This document shows positions 41,283 to 51,330 of a stretch of DNA of 64,000 bases, in pieces. The stretch lies in the NCBI RefSeq assembly GCF_042683165.1, contig NZ_JBHUIZ010000003.1:558001-622000 (forward strand), given 5' to 3'. Source of the DNA: Tigheibacillus halophilus (GTDB lineage Bacteria; Bacillota; Bacilli; Bacillales; Amphibacillaceae). How positions within the stretch are numbered: the first letter of the stretch is position 1; every line of letters starts with the position of its first letter. The notes under the pieces were generated by a model, which had not been told where the DNA came from, did no database searches, and saw only the letters and a program-made list of their open reading frames with translations. The position numbers and the translations under genes are program-made.

Positions 41283-43693
41283 CAATCGCCAAAGTAATCA
41301 TCGATATACCGACAAGGCAAATCAATAAAACATTTGATTATCTGGTTCCGGACAAATTTGCGCACATTCTCGAGTCTGGTATGCGCGTGATCGTACCGTT
41401 TGGCCCCAGAAAAATCATGGGCTTCGTTGTTGGCCAGTCTGAGCACACGCAATACGACATCAGGAAGATGAAAGAGATTTTAGAGGTATTGGATTTTGTA
41501 CCGGTTTTGACGAAAGAATTGCTGGAATTGGGGAAATGGCTTGCAGCTGATACATTGAGCTTTTATATCACAGCATATCAAGCCATGCTTCCACAAGTGT
41601 TGAAAGCCCAGTACAAGAAGGAACTGTCCCGGCAGACAGATGATTCTCTCGGGAAAGAATTGGATACCCTTTTTGCAGGCAGGGAAGTGATCGCATTTGA
41701 GGCATTCGAACATTCGAATATTCCCTACACTGTCCTGCAGAAAGCGATAAAAAACGACGCTATCCAAGTGCATTATCTTGTAAAATCCAGGGTGACGAAG
41801 AAAAAGGTGACTATGGTTGAACCAGGTATAGAAAGCCATCGGCTGGAAGAAGTGCTTTTAGACATCCCTCACAATGCCAAAAAGCAAAAACAGGTGCTGG
41901 CTTTTTTTGCAGAGAACGATGAACCAATCGAACGCTCCGAATTGCTGAAACTTACGCAAACGACTAATCAGACAGTGCAAACTTTAGTAAAAAAATCGAT
42001 TTTACGGCAATATCAAAAGGAAATATATCGGAACCCGTATGATGATAAGACATTCCAACGGACTTTTCCGCTTGAGCTCACAGCGCAGCAGCGAGCAGCT
42101 ATCGATCCAATCAACAGATGCATTTCCGCAGACGAGCACGATATATTCCTGCTGCATGGTATAACAGGAAGCGGCAAAACGGAAATTTATCTGCAGGCAA
42201 TTCAAAAAGTGATTGATAAAGGGATGGAAGCGATTGTGCTGGTGCCAGAAATATCACTCACTCCGCAGATGGTAGACAGGTTCAAAGGGAGATTCGGCTC
42301 GGATGTAGCTGTAATGCATAGCGCATTATCCAGCGGGGAGAAATATGATGAGTGGAGAAAAATTCATCAAAAAGAAGTGAAAGTCGTGGTGGGAGCCAGA
42401 TCAGCTGTATTTGCCCCATTTGAAAATATTGGCATCATCATCATAGATGAAGAGCATGAAACCTCATACAAGCAAGAAGACCAGCCCCGATATCATGCCA
42501 GAGACGTAGCAATCAAACGAGGGGTGTTTCACAATTGCCCGGTGATTCTGGGGAGTGCAACGCCCACATTGGAAACCTTCGCCCGGGCAAAAAAGGGCGT
42601 ATACAAACTGGCTTCCCTTGATGAGCGTACAAATAAGAAACCACTGCCCCAAGTGGAAATAGTGGACATGCGCGAAGAACTTCATGAGGGTAACAGGACG
42701 ATGTTCTCCCGTGTGCTGATGGAAAAAATGAAAGAGACGATTTACCGGAATGAGCAGATAGTTTTGCTTTTAAATCGGAGAGGATACTCCACGTTTGTCA
42801 TGTGCCGCGACTGCGGACATGTTATCGAGTGCCCGCATTGTGATATCGCACTTACTTATCACAGAAATGCCAACAAGTTAAAATGTCACTATTGTGCTTA
42901 TGAAGTACCCATGCCCAACGACTGTCCTGCATGCGGCAGTGAATCGATTCGTTATTTCGGAACCGGTACCCAAAGAGTAGAGGAAGCATTAACGAGATTG
43001 CTTCCTGAAGCATCGGTCATTCGTATGGATGTCGATACGACCAGAAAAAAAGGCGCTCATGAGCGGTTGCTCAAGAAATTCGCGAATAAGGAGGGTGACA
43101 TTTTACTGGGGACGCAGATGATTGCCAAAGGCTTAGACTTTGCCAATGTCACACTTGTAGGAGTTCTGACTGCGGATTCCATGTTGCATCTGCCCGATTT
43201 TCGTTCAGCGGAAAAAACATTTCAATTGTTGACGCAAGTAAGCGGAAGGGCCGGCAGACATGAATTGCCAGGAGAAGTCATCGTGCAAACTTATACACCA
43301 GATAATTATAGTATTCAGCTTGCTGCTAATTATGATTACCAGCAATTTTTCCTGCAGGAGATGCGTACAAGAAAAGTTTTTCAATATCCCCCATATGTAT
43401 TTTTGACGCTGATTACTATTTCGGATGTGAATCATGCGAAAGTGATACAGACTGCACAGCAAATGGTGCAGATGCTTCTTGGTAAAGTACGTCCGGATAC
43501 CATTGTACTGGGACCGACTCCATCGCCAGTGTTGCGGGTCAAAGATAGATATCGTTATCAATGCATGATAAAATACAAAAACGAACCACAAATCAGAGAA
43601 TTTATAGAGGAAATACGAACCCATTTTAAAGATGAATTAAAAAAGGATGGTTTGCAGATTTTTGTAGATATGCAGCCATACCAGTTAATGTAG
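41279..43693 (+). CDS. priA: Primosomal replication restart helicase PriA
   Basis: PriA reloads the replisome at collapsed forks. The 804-residue protein has the N-terminal 3'BD domain, Walker A GITGSGKTEIYL, DEEH box IIDEEHETSYKQ and the zinc-binding cysteine cluster (CRDCGHVIECPHC, CHYCAYEVP, CPACGS) in the helicase lobe. The start is TTG 41279. The peptide deformylase gene that follows priA in B. subtilis is absent and fmt comes at once. Confidence 0.95.
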   Translation: MTIAKVIIDIPTRQINKTFDYLVPDKFAHILESGMRVIVPFGPRKIMGFVVGQSEHTQYDIRKMKEILEVLDFVPVLTKELLELGKWLAADTLSFYITAYQAMLPQVLKAQYKKELSRQTDDSLGKELDTLFAGREVIAFEAFEHSNIPYTVLQKAIKNDAIQVHYLVKSRVTKKKVTMVEPGIESHRLEEVLLDIPHNAKKQKQVLAFFAENDEPIERSELLKLTQTTNQTVQTLVKKSILRQYQKEIYRNPYDDKTFQRTFPLELTAQQRAAIDPINRCISADEHDIFLLHGITGSGKTEIYLQAIQKVIDKGMEAIVLVPEISLTPQMVDRFKGRFGSDVAVMHSALSSGEKYDEWRKIHQKEVKVVVGARSAVFAPFENIGIIIIDEEHETSYKQEDQPRYHARDVAIKRGVFHNCPVILGSATPTLETFARAKKGVYKLASLDERTNKKPLPQVEIVDMREELHEGNRTMFSRVLMEKMKETIYRNEQIVLLLNRRGYSTFVMCRDCGHVIECPHCDIALTYHRNANKLKCHYCAYEVPMPNDCPACGSESIRYFGTGTQRVEEALTRLLPEASVIRMDVDTTRKKGAHERLLKKFANKEGDILLGTQMIAKGLDFANVTLVGVLTADSMLHLPDFRSAEKTFQLLTQVSGRAGRHELPGEVIVQTYTPDNYSIQLAANYDYQQFFLQEMRTRKVFQYPPYVFLTLITISDVNHAKVIQTAQQMVQMLLGKVRPDTIVLGPTPSPVLRVKDRYRYQCMIKYKNEPQIREFIEEIRTHFKDELKKDGLQIFVDMQPYQLM

Positions 43694-43708
43694 AAAGAAG
43701 GTATTCAT

Positions 43709-44647
43709 GTGAAAAGAATCGTTTTCATGGGCACGCCTGAATTTTCAGTCGGCATACTGAAAAAATTGCTCGCATCAGATAATAAGGTGGTACAGGTTGT
43801 GACCCAGCCTGACCGTCCTAAGGGACGCAAGAAAATATTGACGCCTTCTCCGGTTAAAGAAGAAGCGCTGAAACATGATTTGCCAGTTTTTCAGCCGGAG
43901 AAACTCAGATTGGATTTCCAGCCTATATTGGACTGCAAGCCTGATTTGATTGTGACGGCAGCATACGGGCAGATTCTCCCAAAGGAACTTTTGGAAGCCC
44001 CTGTCTACGGCTGTGTGAATGTCCACGCTTCTTTGCTGCCAAAACTTCGTGGTGGTGCACCGATCCATTATGCCATTATGCAAGGCGAGAAGGAAACGGG
44101 CGTGACGATCATGTATATGGCCGAAAAATTGGACGCCGGGGATATGCTGAAGCAAAGAAGCATTCCGATAGGGAAGGAAGATGATGTCCAGTCCATGCAT
44201 GATAAGTTGTCAGTGCTGGGAGCTGAGCTTCTGCTGGAGACACTGCCGGAAATATTTGCCGGCACCGTTAATGCTGACAAACAAGACGAAACGAAAGCGA
44301 CATTTGCTCCTAATATTAAACGGGAGCTGGAAAAGATAGACTGGGAGAAATCAGATCAAGAAATCTATAACCATATTCGTGGTTTGCACCCATGGCCTGT
44401 TGCCTATACTTTATATGAAGGAGAGCGAATGAAAATATGGTGGGCAAAGCCGAATGGCCAAATGTATGATGGAGAGCCGGGGGAAATCATGGAAGTAAAA
44501 GAAAACTGTTTTATAGTCGCTTGCGGAAATAAGCTAGGGCTTGAGGTCGTGGATATGCAGCCGGCAGGAAAAAAACGGATGACTGTAAAGGACTATTTGC
44601 ACGGTGCGACAGGCAGGATTAAGCCAGGAACAAGATTGGGTGAATAA
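43709..44647 (+). CDS. fmt: Methionyl-tRNA formyltransferase
   Basis: Fmt formylates initiator Met-tRNA. The N-terminal Rossmann part (IVFMGTPEFSVGIL), the catalytic Asn-His core (VNVHASLLPKLRGGAPIHYA) and the GVTIMYMAEKLDAGDML stretch with the catalytic Asp are present. It has 312 residues with GTG 43709 after agaaggt. It lies 15 bp after priA and two bases before rsmB. Confidence 0.95.
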   Translation: MKRIVFMGTPEFSVGILKKLLASDNKVVQVVTQPDRPKGRKKILTPSPVKEEALKHDLPVFQPEKLRLDFQPILDCKPDLIVTAAYGQILPKELLEAPVYGCVNVHASLLPKLRGGAPIHYAIMQGEKETGVTIMYMAEKLDAGDMLKQRSIPIGKEDDVQSMHDKLSVLGAELLLETLPEIFAGTVNADKQDETKATFAPNIKRELEKIDWEKSDQEIYNHIRGLHPWPVAYTLYEGERMKIWWAKPNGQMYDGEPGEIMEVKENCFIVACGNKLGLEVVDMQPAGKKRMTVKDYLHGATGRIKPGTRLGE

Positions 44648-44649
44648 GT

Positions 44650-46002
44650 TTGGAAAAATTAAGTTTGCGCAAATCGATGCTTTCAACACTAGAAAGGATC
44701 GAAAATGGCGGCTATAGCCATCTATTAATCGATCACGAAATAAAAACAAATCAATTTAGCACAAAGGATGCCGCATTGCTGACGGAGGTCGTTTATGGAA
44801 CAATGCAGCGAAAACTGACGCTGGATTTCTATCTGAACCAATTCCTTACAAACGGTGCAAAAATCAAAGATTGGGTCAGAATACTTTTAAAAATGTCCGT
44901 GTACCAAATGGTTTACCTAAAAAGAGTTCCGGATCATGCCATTATTCACGAGGCTGTAGAAATAGCTAAACAAAGAGGACATAAAGGTATCGGAGCGCTT
45001 GTAAATGGGGTACTGCGAAATATACAGCGAAAAGGAATCCCTGATACAGCAGACATAAAAAATGACATAGAAAGACTGAGTATACAAACAAGCTACCCGT
45101 CGTGGCTAGTTAAAAATTGGATAGACAGTTATGGTTTTGCAACCGCCAGCGCAATATGTGAAGCGACATTACAGCCTAAACAGACAGCGGTAAGAATACA
45201 ACCGCTCAGAATGACGAGGGAGGAAGCGCTTGAGAAGCTTGATGATGAGGGAATCGTGGCCAGACGCTCGGAAATATCCAGTCAAGGCATCATCGTGGAA
45301 CAAGGCAATGTGTTGCATTCGCGTTTATTTAAGGAAGGATATTTGACTATACAAGATCCAAGTTCCATGTTGGCAGGGGAAATGCTTGCGGTGAAGCCTG
45401 GCATGACAGTGCTTGATACATGCAGTGCTCCAGGAGGGAAAGTGACTCACATTGCTGAACTAATGCGGGACACTGGTCACATTTACGCCCATGATTTACA
45501 TGAAAATAAAATACGGGCGATAAATAGGAAAGCAGAGCAGCTGCATTTGACAATTATTGACGCAAAACAAGCAGATGCCAGAAAAATTGGGGAGTATTAC
45601 CCGAGAGCTTTTTTTGACAGAATATTGATCGATGCACCCTGCTCAGGATTAGGAGTCATTCGTTCCAAGCCAGATATCAAATATAGAAAGAAAGAAACAG
45701 ATATTCTTGCATTGGCTCAGATTCAAAAAGAAATCATCAGCCAGGCTGGTCTGCTGCTGAAAATTGGTGGAATGATGGTGTACAGCACATGCACTATTGA
45801 CAAGCGGGAAAACGAGCACATAGTAGAAAATTTTTTAGCCCGGAATAAACACTTTCAAGTAGATACAGCATTTTTTGAAGAGCTCCCTCCATCACTGCAG
45901 CATGCAAAGGGGCTGACTCGATTCGGACTCCAGTTGTTTCCCAATGAGGGTGAAACAGAAGGTTTTTTCCTTACGAGACTAATCAAAACGGCAGAAGGAT
46001 AA
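44650..46002 (+). CDS. rsmB: 16S rRNA (cytosine-967-C5)-methyltransferase RsmB
   Basis: RsmB combines an N-terminal NusB-like RNA-binding domain (LLTEVVYGTMQRKLTLDFYL) with a SAM methyltransferase domain. The motifs are DTCSAPGGKVTHIAELM, the catalytic/associated cysteines in DAPCSGLGVIR and YSTCTID, and QDPSSMLAGEML. It has 450 residues with TTG 44650. rlmN, which follows in B. subtilis, is missing; prpC comes next after a 175-bp gap. Confidence 0.94.
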   Translation: MEKLSLRKSMLSTLERIENGGYSHLLIDHEIKTNQFSTKDAALLTEVVYGTMQRKLTLDFYLNQFLTNGAKIKDWVRILLKMSVYQMVYLKRVPDHAIIHEAVEIAKQRGHKGIGALVNGVLRNIQRKGIPDTADIKNDIERLSIQTSYPSWLVKNWIDSYGFATASAICEATLQPKQTAVRIQPLRMTREEALEKLDDEGIVARRSEISSQGIIVEQGNVLHSRLFKEGYLTIQDPSSMLAGEMLAVKPGMTVLDTCSAPGGKVTHIAELMRDTGHIYAHDLHENKIRAINRKAEQLHLTIIDAKQADARKIGEYYPRAFFDRILIDAPCSGLGVIRSKPDIKYRKKETDILALAQIQKEIISQAGLLLKIGGMMVYSTCTIDKRENEHIVENFLARNKHFQVDTAFFEELPPSLQHAKGLTRFGLQLFPNEGETEGFFLTRLIKTAEG

Positions 46003-46085
46003 ATACGAAGCTTTTTTTTCTTGTGGCTGTTCCCCAAATGATTGTTGGTTTTATCCAAAATAAGAAACATGCACCAAAACAATAG

Positions 46086-46114
46086 TTGATAAATGTTTTA
46101 GTTAACTATATATT
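46086..46114 (+). promoter_or_regulatory. Sigma-A promoter of prpC-prkC
   Basis: TTGATA (46086-46091), a 17-bp spacer and TATATT (46109-46114), 64 bp before prpC in the gap where rlmN would be. Confidence 0.75.
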
Positions 46115-46177
46115 TTAGTTAGGAAAAGTAACTGGCAAGTAGTGTCTGTCGGACTAGCTGCATAAAGAGGTGATAAC

Positions 46178-46933
46178 ATGGAAGGACGTTTTATGACTGA
46201 TACAGGAAAAGTCAGACACCATAACGAAGATGCAGGCGGTGTTTTTCGAAATGACTCCAGTCAGGTGCTGGTGCTTATAGCCGATGGTATGGGCGGCCAT
46301 CAGGCAGGAGATGTGGCAAGCCAAATGACTGCCGATAGCATGCAAGAAAAGTGGCGGCATGTGTGCGTTAACTCTCCGGCCGAATCCGAAAAATGGCTCG
46401 GCTCCGTATTGAAAGAAATCAATCAGGATGTATTTGCATATTCTCTGGAGAATGAAGAATGCAGGGGTATGGGTACAACGATTGTTACAGCAGTCTGTTC
46501 AGAAGAATTTATCACGATTGGCCATGTCGGTGATAGCAGATGTTACTTATATGCTGACGGGAAATTGAACCAAATCACAGAAGATCATTCACTTGTCAAT
46601 GAACTGGTCCGTTCTGGGGAAATCTCGAAGGAAGACGCCAAATACCATCCACGGAAAAATGTCGTGCTGAAGGCACTCGGGACTGAAAAGCTTGTTAAGC
46701 CTGATATCCAATCCATATATTGGAAAAAAGGCGATAAGCTCCTGCTCTGTTCTGATGGGCTGACAGATAAGATTGACGACGATGAAATGGAAACGTATTT
46801 CATGGAATTCGAATCGATAGACGCATTAGGGAAAAAATTGATTGATACGGCAAATGATCGAGGTGGAGAGGATAATATTTCGCTGGTCATCATGCATCAT
46901 CAACAGGTGGAGGCGGGTGACAGTACATGCTGA
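46178..46933 (+). CDS. prpC: PP2C-family Ser/Thr phosphatase PrpC
   Basis: PrpC removes phosphates placed by PrkC. Metal-binding PP2C motifs are HHNEDAGGVF, LIADGMGGHQAGDVAS, TIGHVGDSRCYL, LLLCSDGLTDKI and DRGGEDNISLV. It has 251 residues. ATG 46178 follows aagaggtgat. Its 3' end overlaps prkC by seven bases. Confidence 0.96.
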   Translation: MEGRFMTDTGKVRHHNEDAGGVFRNDSSQVLVLIADGMGGHQAGDVASQMTADSMQEKWRHVCVNSPAESEKWLGSVLKEINQDVFAYSLENEECRGMGTTIVTAVCSEEFITIGHVGDSRCYLYADGKLNQITEDHSLVNELVRSGEISKEDAKYHPRKNVVLKALGTEKLVKPDIQSIYWKKGDKLLLCSDGLTDKIDDDEMETYFMEFESIDALGKKLIDTANDRGGEDNISLVIMHHQQVEAGDSTC

Positions 46934-48978
46934 ATGGACGTATGCTCAATGAACGCTATCTGATCAAGGCAATGATTGGCGGAGGCGGGATGGCAGATGT
47001 GTATTTGGCTCGTGACACCATACTAGACAGAGATGTGGCAATCAAGGTGCTGCGAATGGAATTTGCTAATGACCAGGAATTCATTACAAGATTCGATCGG
47101 GAAGCACAAGCTGCAACAAGCTTATCACATCCCAATATTGTCAGTATTTATGATGTCGGAGAAGACGATGAAATGCCTTATATGGTGATGGAATATGTCG
47201 ATGGCATGACCTTGAAGGAATACATACAACGTTTTGGCCCATTAGAGGTGTCTGAAGCAATCGATATTATGAAACAAATCACTGCAGCCATTACACAGGC
47301 GCATGAAAATGCAATTGTGCATCGTGATATCAAGCCGCAAAATATCATGATCAATAGTTATGGACAGATCAAGGTAACTGACTTCGGTATTGCAATCGCC
47401 CTCAGTGCAACGTCCTTGACCCAAACAAATTCCATACTTGGCTCCGTGCATTATCTTTCTCCAGAGCAAGCCAGAGGGGGCACTGCAACAAAAAAATCTG
47501 ATATTTATTCACTCGGCATTGTTTTTTATGAATTGTTGACTGGAAAATTGCCTTTCTCCGGTCAATCGCCAATTGCAATCGCTTTGAAGCATTTGCAATC
47601 CGATACACCGTATGTCAGGAATTTCAATCCGAATATTCCCCAGAGTGTGGAAAATATCGTTTTAAAGGCGATGGCTAAAGACCCATTTCAGCGATTTCAG
47701 ACGGTTTATGAAATGCAGGAGAGCCTCGAAACAGCGCTAAGCCCTGAAAGGGTCAACGAACCGAGATTCACTCCTCAGGAAGAAGCTGGTGAGGAGACAA
47801 AAGCAATACCGATCATTACGGATACGCATCCAGTAGATGAACATGATGATACCATCATTCATACACCTGATGAAGATACAAAACAGGCAAAAGGAAAAAA
47901 ACAAGCTTCCAAACCGGAAAAAAAAGGTAAAAATAAAAAAAGCAACAGTAAACAAAAGAAGAAAAAGCGGAAGAAATGGCCGCTCATTTTGATTATTTTA
48001 ATCGTATTGCTTGGTGCTGCTACAGCAGCAGCGTTTTTCGTCCCCGGGTTCATCAAGCCAAAAGATGTGATTATCCCTGATCTGTCTGGTCAAGAGTATG
48101 AAGATGCGGTAGATCATCTGAAAGAACTGAATTTATATGCGCAAAAAGAAAAAGTGTTTTCCGATGCAGTCGAGGAAGGACTTGTTGTGAAGTCCGACCC
48201 CCATCAGGGAAAAACGGTTAAAGAGAATGCCACTGTCACTGTTTTTGTCAGCCAAGGCAAGGAAAAAGAGGAAATGCCTGACTATGTCGGCAGGGATTAT
48301 GATCAAGTGAAGGCGATTTTGGAAGATCATGAGTATGACGATGTGATAGCATATGAAAAGCATTCCGACCGTCCAAAAGGGGAAATCATCAGTCAGATAC
48401 AACCCTCCGCCGGCTCTGAGGTCATACCAAGTGAGACAAAAGTGATTTTTGAAATCAGTATCGGCCCTGAATTGATCAGTTTGAACAATTTAAAAGGAAT
48501 GACAGAGGATGAAGCGAAGAAATACTTGGATGATAATGATCTGAAAATGAATAAGATCGAGGAGCACTCAGAGAGTGTCGAGAAAGGTCAAGTAATCAAA
48601 CAAAGTCCGGATAGTAATACAAATCTTGAAAAGGGTGAGACGGTGGACGTGTATATTTCCACTGGACCGGAGGAAAAACCACCCGCTTCTCATACCATTA
48701 CATTTACTGTTCCCTATGATCCTGCTGATGAAGGAAATAAGGATGAACAGCAAGATGACGAGGAAGAAAAGGAAAAAACGAAACCACAAACCGTTAAAAT
48801 ATACGTTAAAGATGTGGACCATGATATTTCGGAAGTGTTTAAGGAAGATTCCATCACGAAAGATAAAGAATATACAATCACGCTGACGATCGCGCCTGAT
48901 TCCGAAGGTGAGTATAAAGTGATGCGTGACGATGAGCTGATTATTGATAAAACAGTAGACTATAAAGAAGGTGAGTGA
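46927..48978 (+). CDS. prkC: Membrane Ser/Thr kinase PrkC with PASTA domains
   Basis: PrkC senses muropeptides and lipid II and phosphorylates translation and wall regulators, promoting spore germination. In order: kinase domain (glycine loop IGGGGMADVYLA, Lys40, HRDIKPQNIM with Asp133, DFG 152-154); a lysine-rich juxtamembrane stretch; one membrane helix at about 351-373; three PASTA repeats (about 380-585); and an acidic linker with a C-terminal Ig-like domain. It has 683 residues against 648 in B. subtilis, mainly from the longer charged linkers. It directly abuts rsgA. Confidence 0.95.
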   Translation: MLNGRMLNERYLIKAMIGGGGMADVYLARDTILDRDVAIKVLRMEFANDQEFITRFDREAQAATSLSHPNIVSIYDVGEDDEMPYMVMEYVDGMTLKEYIQRFGPLEVSEAIDIMKQITAAITQAHENAIVHRDIKPQNIMINSYGQIKVTDFGIAIALSATSLTQTNSILGSVHYLSPEQARGGTATKKSDIYSLGIVFYELLTGKLPFSGQSPIAIALKHLQSDTPYVRNFNPNIPQSVENIVLKAMAKDPFQRFQTVYEMQESLETALSPERVNEPRFTPQEEAGEETKAIPIITDTHPVDEHDDTIIHTPDEDTKQAKGKKQASKPEKKGKNKKSNSKQKKKKRKKWPLILIILIVLLGAATAAAFFVPGFIKPKDVIIPDLSGQEYEDAVDHLKELNLYAQKEKVFSDAVEEGLVVKSDPHQGKTVKENATVTVFVSQGKEKEEMPDYVGRDYDQVKAILEDHEYDDVIAYEKHSDRPKGEIISQIQPSAGSEVIPSETKVIFEISIGPELISLNNLKGMTEDEAKKYLDDNDLKMNKIEEHSESVEKGQVIKQSPDSNTNLEKGETVDVYISTGPEEKPPASHTITFTVPYDPADEGNKDEQQDDEEEKEKTKPQTVKIYVKDVDHDISEVFKEDSITKDKEYTITLTIAPDSEGEYKVMRDDELIIDKTVDYKEGE

Positions 48979-49851
48979 ATGAAGGAAGGTCGAATCATCA
49001 AAGCGTTAAGCGGGTTCTACTATGTGAAAGCAGACGATGTCGTGTATCCTTGTAAAGGGAGAGGGTTATTTCGCAAGCAAAAAATCACCCCGCTCGTTGG
49101 AGATTTCGTCACATTTGATGAGCATGAGGCGTATATCACGGATATTGCCAAGCGTACCAATGAACTCGTCAGACCTCCAATTTCCAACATCACACAGGCA
49201 ATCTTGGTAAGCTCGGCAACAATGCCTGATTTCAGCAGCCTGCTATTGGATCGCTTTCTTGTGTTGATTGAAGCGAAACAGATCAAACCGATCATTGTGA
49301 TTACAAAAGTTGACCGAACCACAGAAGCTGAGCTGGCTCATTTAGGAGATATACAACAGCAGTATAGGAATATAGGCTATCAAGTCATCTTGTTTTCTGC
49401 GAAGGGTGAAAGAGACCCTGAAGCATTGAAGCCATATTTCAAAGATCAAGTCACTGTGATCGCTGGCCAGTCGGGGGTTGGCAAAACCTCTTTGCTTAAC
49501 GCCCTGGAGCCTTCGTTGTTGTTGAAAACAGCGGATATATCCAAAAGTCTTGGCAGGGGAAAGCATACGACCAGACATGTAGAACTGCTTGAAATTGCAA
49601 ACGGTTTGATAGCAGATACCCCTGGATTCAGTATGCTGGAATTCGGTGATATTTCTGCAGAAGTGTTGGCAGACAGCTTTCCAGAGTTCGAGGAACATCA
49701 AAGCAGTTGCAAGTTCCGCGGCTGTTTGCATTATAAAGAACCGAAATGCGCGGTGAAAGAGGCTGTTGCCACAGGAAAAATCGCGACATTTCGTTATGAA
49801 CACTATATAAGCTTTTTAGAAGAAATCCAATCCAGAAAGCCGAGGTATTGA
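48979..49851 (+). CDS. rsgA: Ribosome small-subunit maturation GTPase RsgA (CpgA)
   Basis: A circularly permuted GTPase that acts in late 30S assembly. It has an N-terminal OB fold, ITKVDR (G4) preceding the P-loop GQSGVGKTSLLNAL, then ADTPGFS (G3) and a C-terminal zinc knuckle (CKFRGCLHYKEPKCAV). It has 290 residues. In B. subtilis it is a PrkC substrate, which fits its place immediately after prkC. Confidence 0.95.
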   Translation: MKEGRIIKALSGFYYVKADDVVYPCKGRGLFRKQKITPLVGDFVTFDEHEAYITDIAKRTNELVRPPISNITQAILVSSATMPDFSSLLLDRFLVLIEAKQIKPIIVITKVDRTTEAELAHLGDIQQQYRNIGYQVILFSAKGERDPEALKPYFKDQVTVIAGQSGVGKTSLLNALEPSLLLKTADISKSLGRGKHTTRHVELLEIANGLIADTPGFSMLEFGDISAEVLADSFPEFEEHQSSCKFRGCLHYKEPKCAVKEAVATGKIATFRYEHYISFLEEIQSRKPRY

Positions 49852-49854
49852 ACA

Positions 49855-50514
49855 ATGACAAAAATAGCTCCATCCGTGCTCTCAGCAGATTTTTCCAAAC
49901 TTGCTACTGAAATAAAGGAAGCGGAAAACGGAGGCGCCGACTATATTCATATCGATGTCATGGATGGCCATTTTGTGCCAAATATCACAATAGGTCCGCT
50001 GATTGTGAATGCAATCAGACCAGTGACTGCCTTGCCGCTCGATGTTCATTTAATGATTGAAAAGCCAGATGACTATATCGCTGATTTTGTTAGAGCAGGA
50101 GCGGATATCATTACGGTCCACCAAGAAGCTTGCGTTCATTTGCATCGTACCATACAGCTGATCAAAAGCCATGGCGTGAAAGCAGGTGTGACCATCAATC
50201 CTGCAACACCTCCTGAAATGATTCGCGATATCCTTGCTGAGGTGGGTCTTGTGCTCATCATGTCAGTGAATCCTGGATTTGGCGGACAGCAATTTATTCC
50301 AGCTTCCATCGATAAAATTGCTCAAATCGCTTCTTGGAGGCAGGAAAAGGGTTTGCATTTTGAAATTGAAGTCGATGGGGGAGTCAATCAGGAAACTGCG
50401 GCACTTTGTATAGAGGCGGGTGCTGATGTATTGGTGGCGGGGAGTGCCGTATTCAACCAGCCGGATCGCAAACGAGCCATCCATGATCTACTGGCAGCAG
50501 GTGTAAATGAATGA
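49855..50514 (+). CDS. rpe: Ribulose-phosphate 3-epimerase
   Basis: Rpe interconverts ribulose-5-P and xylulose-5-P in the pentose phosphate pathway. The TIM-barrel motifs are KIAPSVLSADFSKLA, YIHIDVMDGHFVPNIT, DVHLMIE, MSVNPGFGGQQFIP and EVDGGVN. It has 219 residues. It begins three bases after rsgA and overlaps thiN by four. Confidence 0.96.
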   Translation: MTKIAPSVLSADFSKLATEIKEAENGGADYIHIDVMDGHFVPNITIGPLIVNAIRPVTALPLDVHLMIEKPDDYIADFVRAGADIITVHQEACVHLHRTIQLIKSHGVKAGVTINPATPPEMIRDILAEVGLVLIMSVNPGFGGQQFIPASIDKIAQIASWRQEKGLHFEIEVDGGVNQETAALCIEAGADVLVAGSAVFNQPDRKRAIHDLLAAGVNE

Positions 50515-51149
50515 AGGTAGGGATTGTTGCAAATGGCCCTGCGACACTTTTACCTGATCTTTCTTTGTATGACCAGATAGATGTGTGGATTGGTGCTGAT
50601 CGTGGTGCATTCGTTTTGTTGGAAAAAGGCTTGGATGTAGATTATGCAGTTGGCGATTTTGATTCGATGGACAATGCAGAGAAAAAAGCGGTCAAAGAAA
50701 ATGCGGGTATATTTAAAATATATCCTTCTGAAAAAGATGAGACAGATTTGGAATTGGCTATCTTGGAGGCGATGGAACTGAGGCCGGATACTGTCCTTCT
50801 ATTCGGGGCAACAGGAGGCCGTATGGATCATACACTGGTCAACATACAAATTCTTGCCAGATTTGCAGAAAACGGGATTGCTGCCAAGCTCATTGACCGA
50901 ACGAATACGATTGAGTTAGCACTTCCAGGTTCGCATACACTGACAAATGATCCGGAATATCCATATATTTCATTTATACCAATGACGCCAACAGTTACCG
51001 GATTGACCTTGCAGCATTTTTATTACCCACTGGAAAATGAAACGATTTCTTTCGGATCGACTTTATGTGTTTCGAACAAGCTTATCGCAAATAGTGGTAC
51101 TTTTTCGATCGACGAAGGCATAGTATTAGTTATAAAGAGTCGTGATTGA
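50511..51149 (+). CDS. thiN: Thiamine pyrophosphokinase
   Basis: ThiN makes thiamine pyrophosphate from thiamine and ATP. Motifs are IGADRGAFVLLE, AVGDFDSMD, YPSEKDETDLELAI and FGATGGRMDHTLVNI. It has 212 residues. ATG 50511 overlaps the rpe stop (ATGA) and uses a site within rpe. Confidence 0.94.
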   Translation: MKVGIVANGPATLLPDLSLYDQIDVWIGADRGAFVLLEKGLDVDYAVGDFDSMDNAEKKAVKENAGIFKIYPSEKDETDLELAILEAMELRPDTVLLFGATGGRMDHTLVNIQILARFAENGIAAKLIDRTNTIELALPGSHTLTNDPEYPYISFIPMTPTVTGLTLQHFYYPLENETISFGSTLCVSNKLIANSGTFSIDEGIVLVIKSRD

Positions 51150-51203
51150 TGAGATAAAGCGGCTTGATTTATTCCTTTTTCGCCAATCGAGGAGGTCGAA
51201 CTC

Positions 51204-51287
51204 ATGAAATTTTATACGATTAAACTTCCCAGGTTCATAGGTGGGTTTGTACGGGTTGTGATCGGGATGTTCAAAAAAGAAAAATAA
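51204..51287 (+). CDS. spoVM: Stage V sporulation peptide SpoVM
   Basis: A 27-residue amphipathic peptide (MKFYTIKLPRFIGGFVRVVI then GMFKKEK) nearly identical to B. subtilis SpoVM, which marks the convex forespore membrane and anchors the SpoIVA coat basement. The key proline at position 9 and the C-terminal basic patch are kept. A perfect gaggaggt site lies nine bases before ATG 51204. It sits between thiN and rpmB as in B. subtilis. Confidence 0.95.
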   Translation: MKFYTIKLPRFIGGFVRVVIGMFKKEK

Positions 51288-51294
51288 GCTTGCT

Positions 51295-51330
51295 GGACTT
51301 TTGTCAATGAACTGACAGAAGTCTTTTTTT
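51295..51330 (+). terminator. Rho-independent terminator after spoVM
   Basis: GACTTTTGTCA pairs with TGACAGAAGTC (one U-G pair) around ATGAAC, followed by seven T. Confidence 0.9.
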
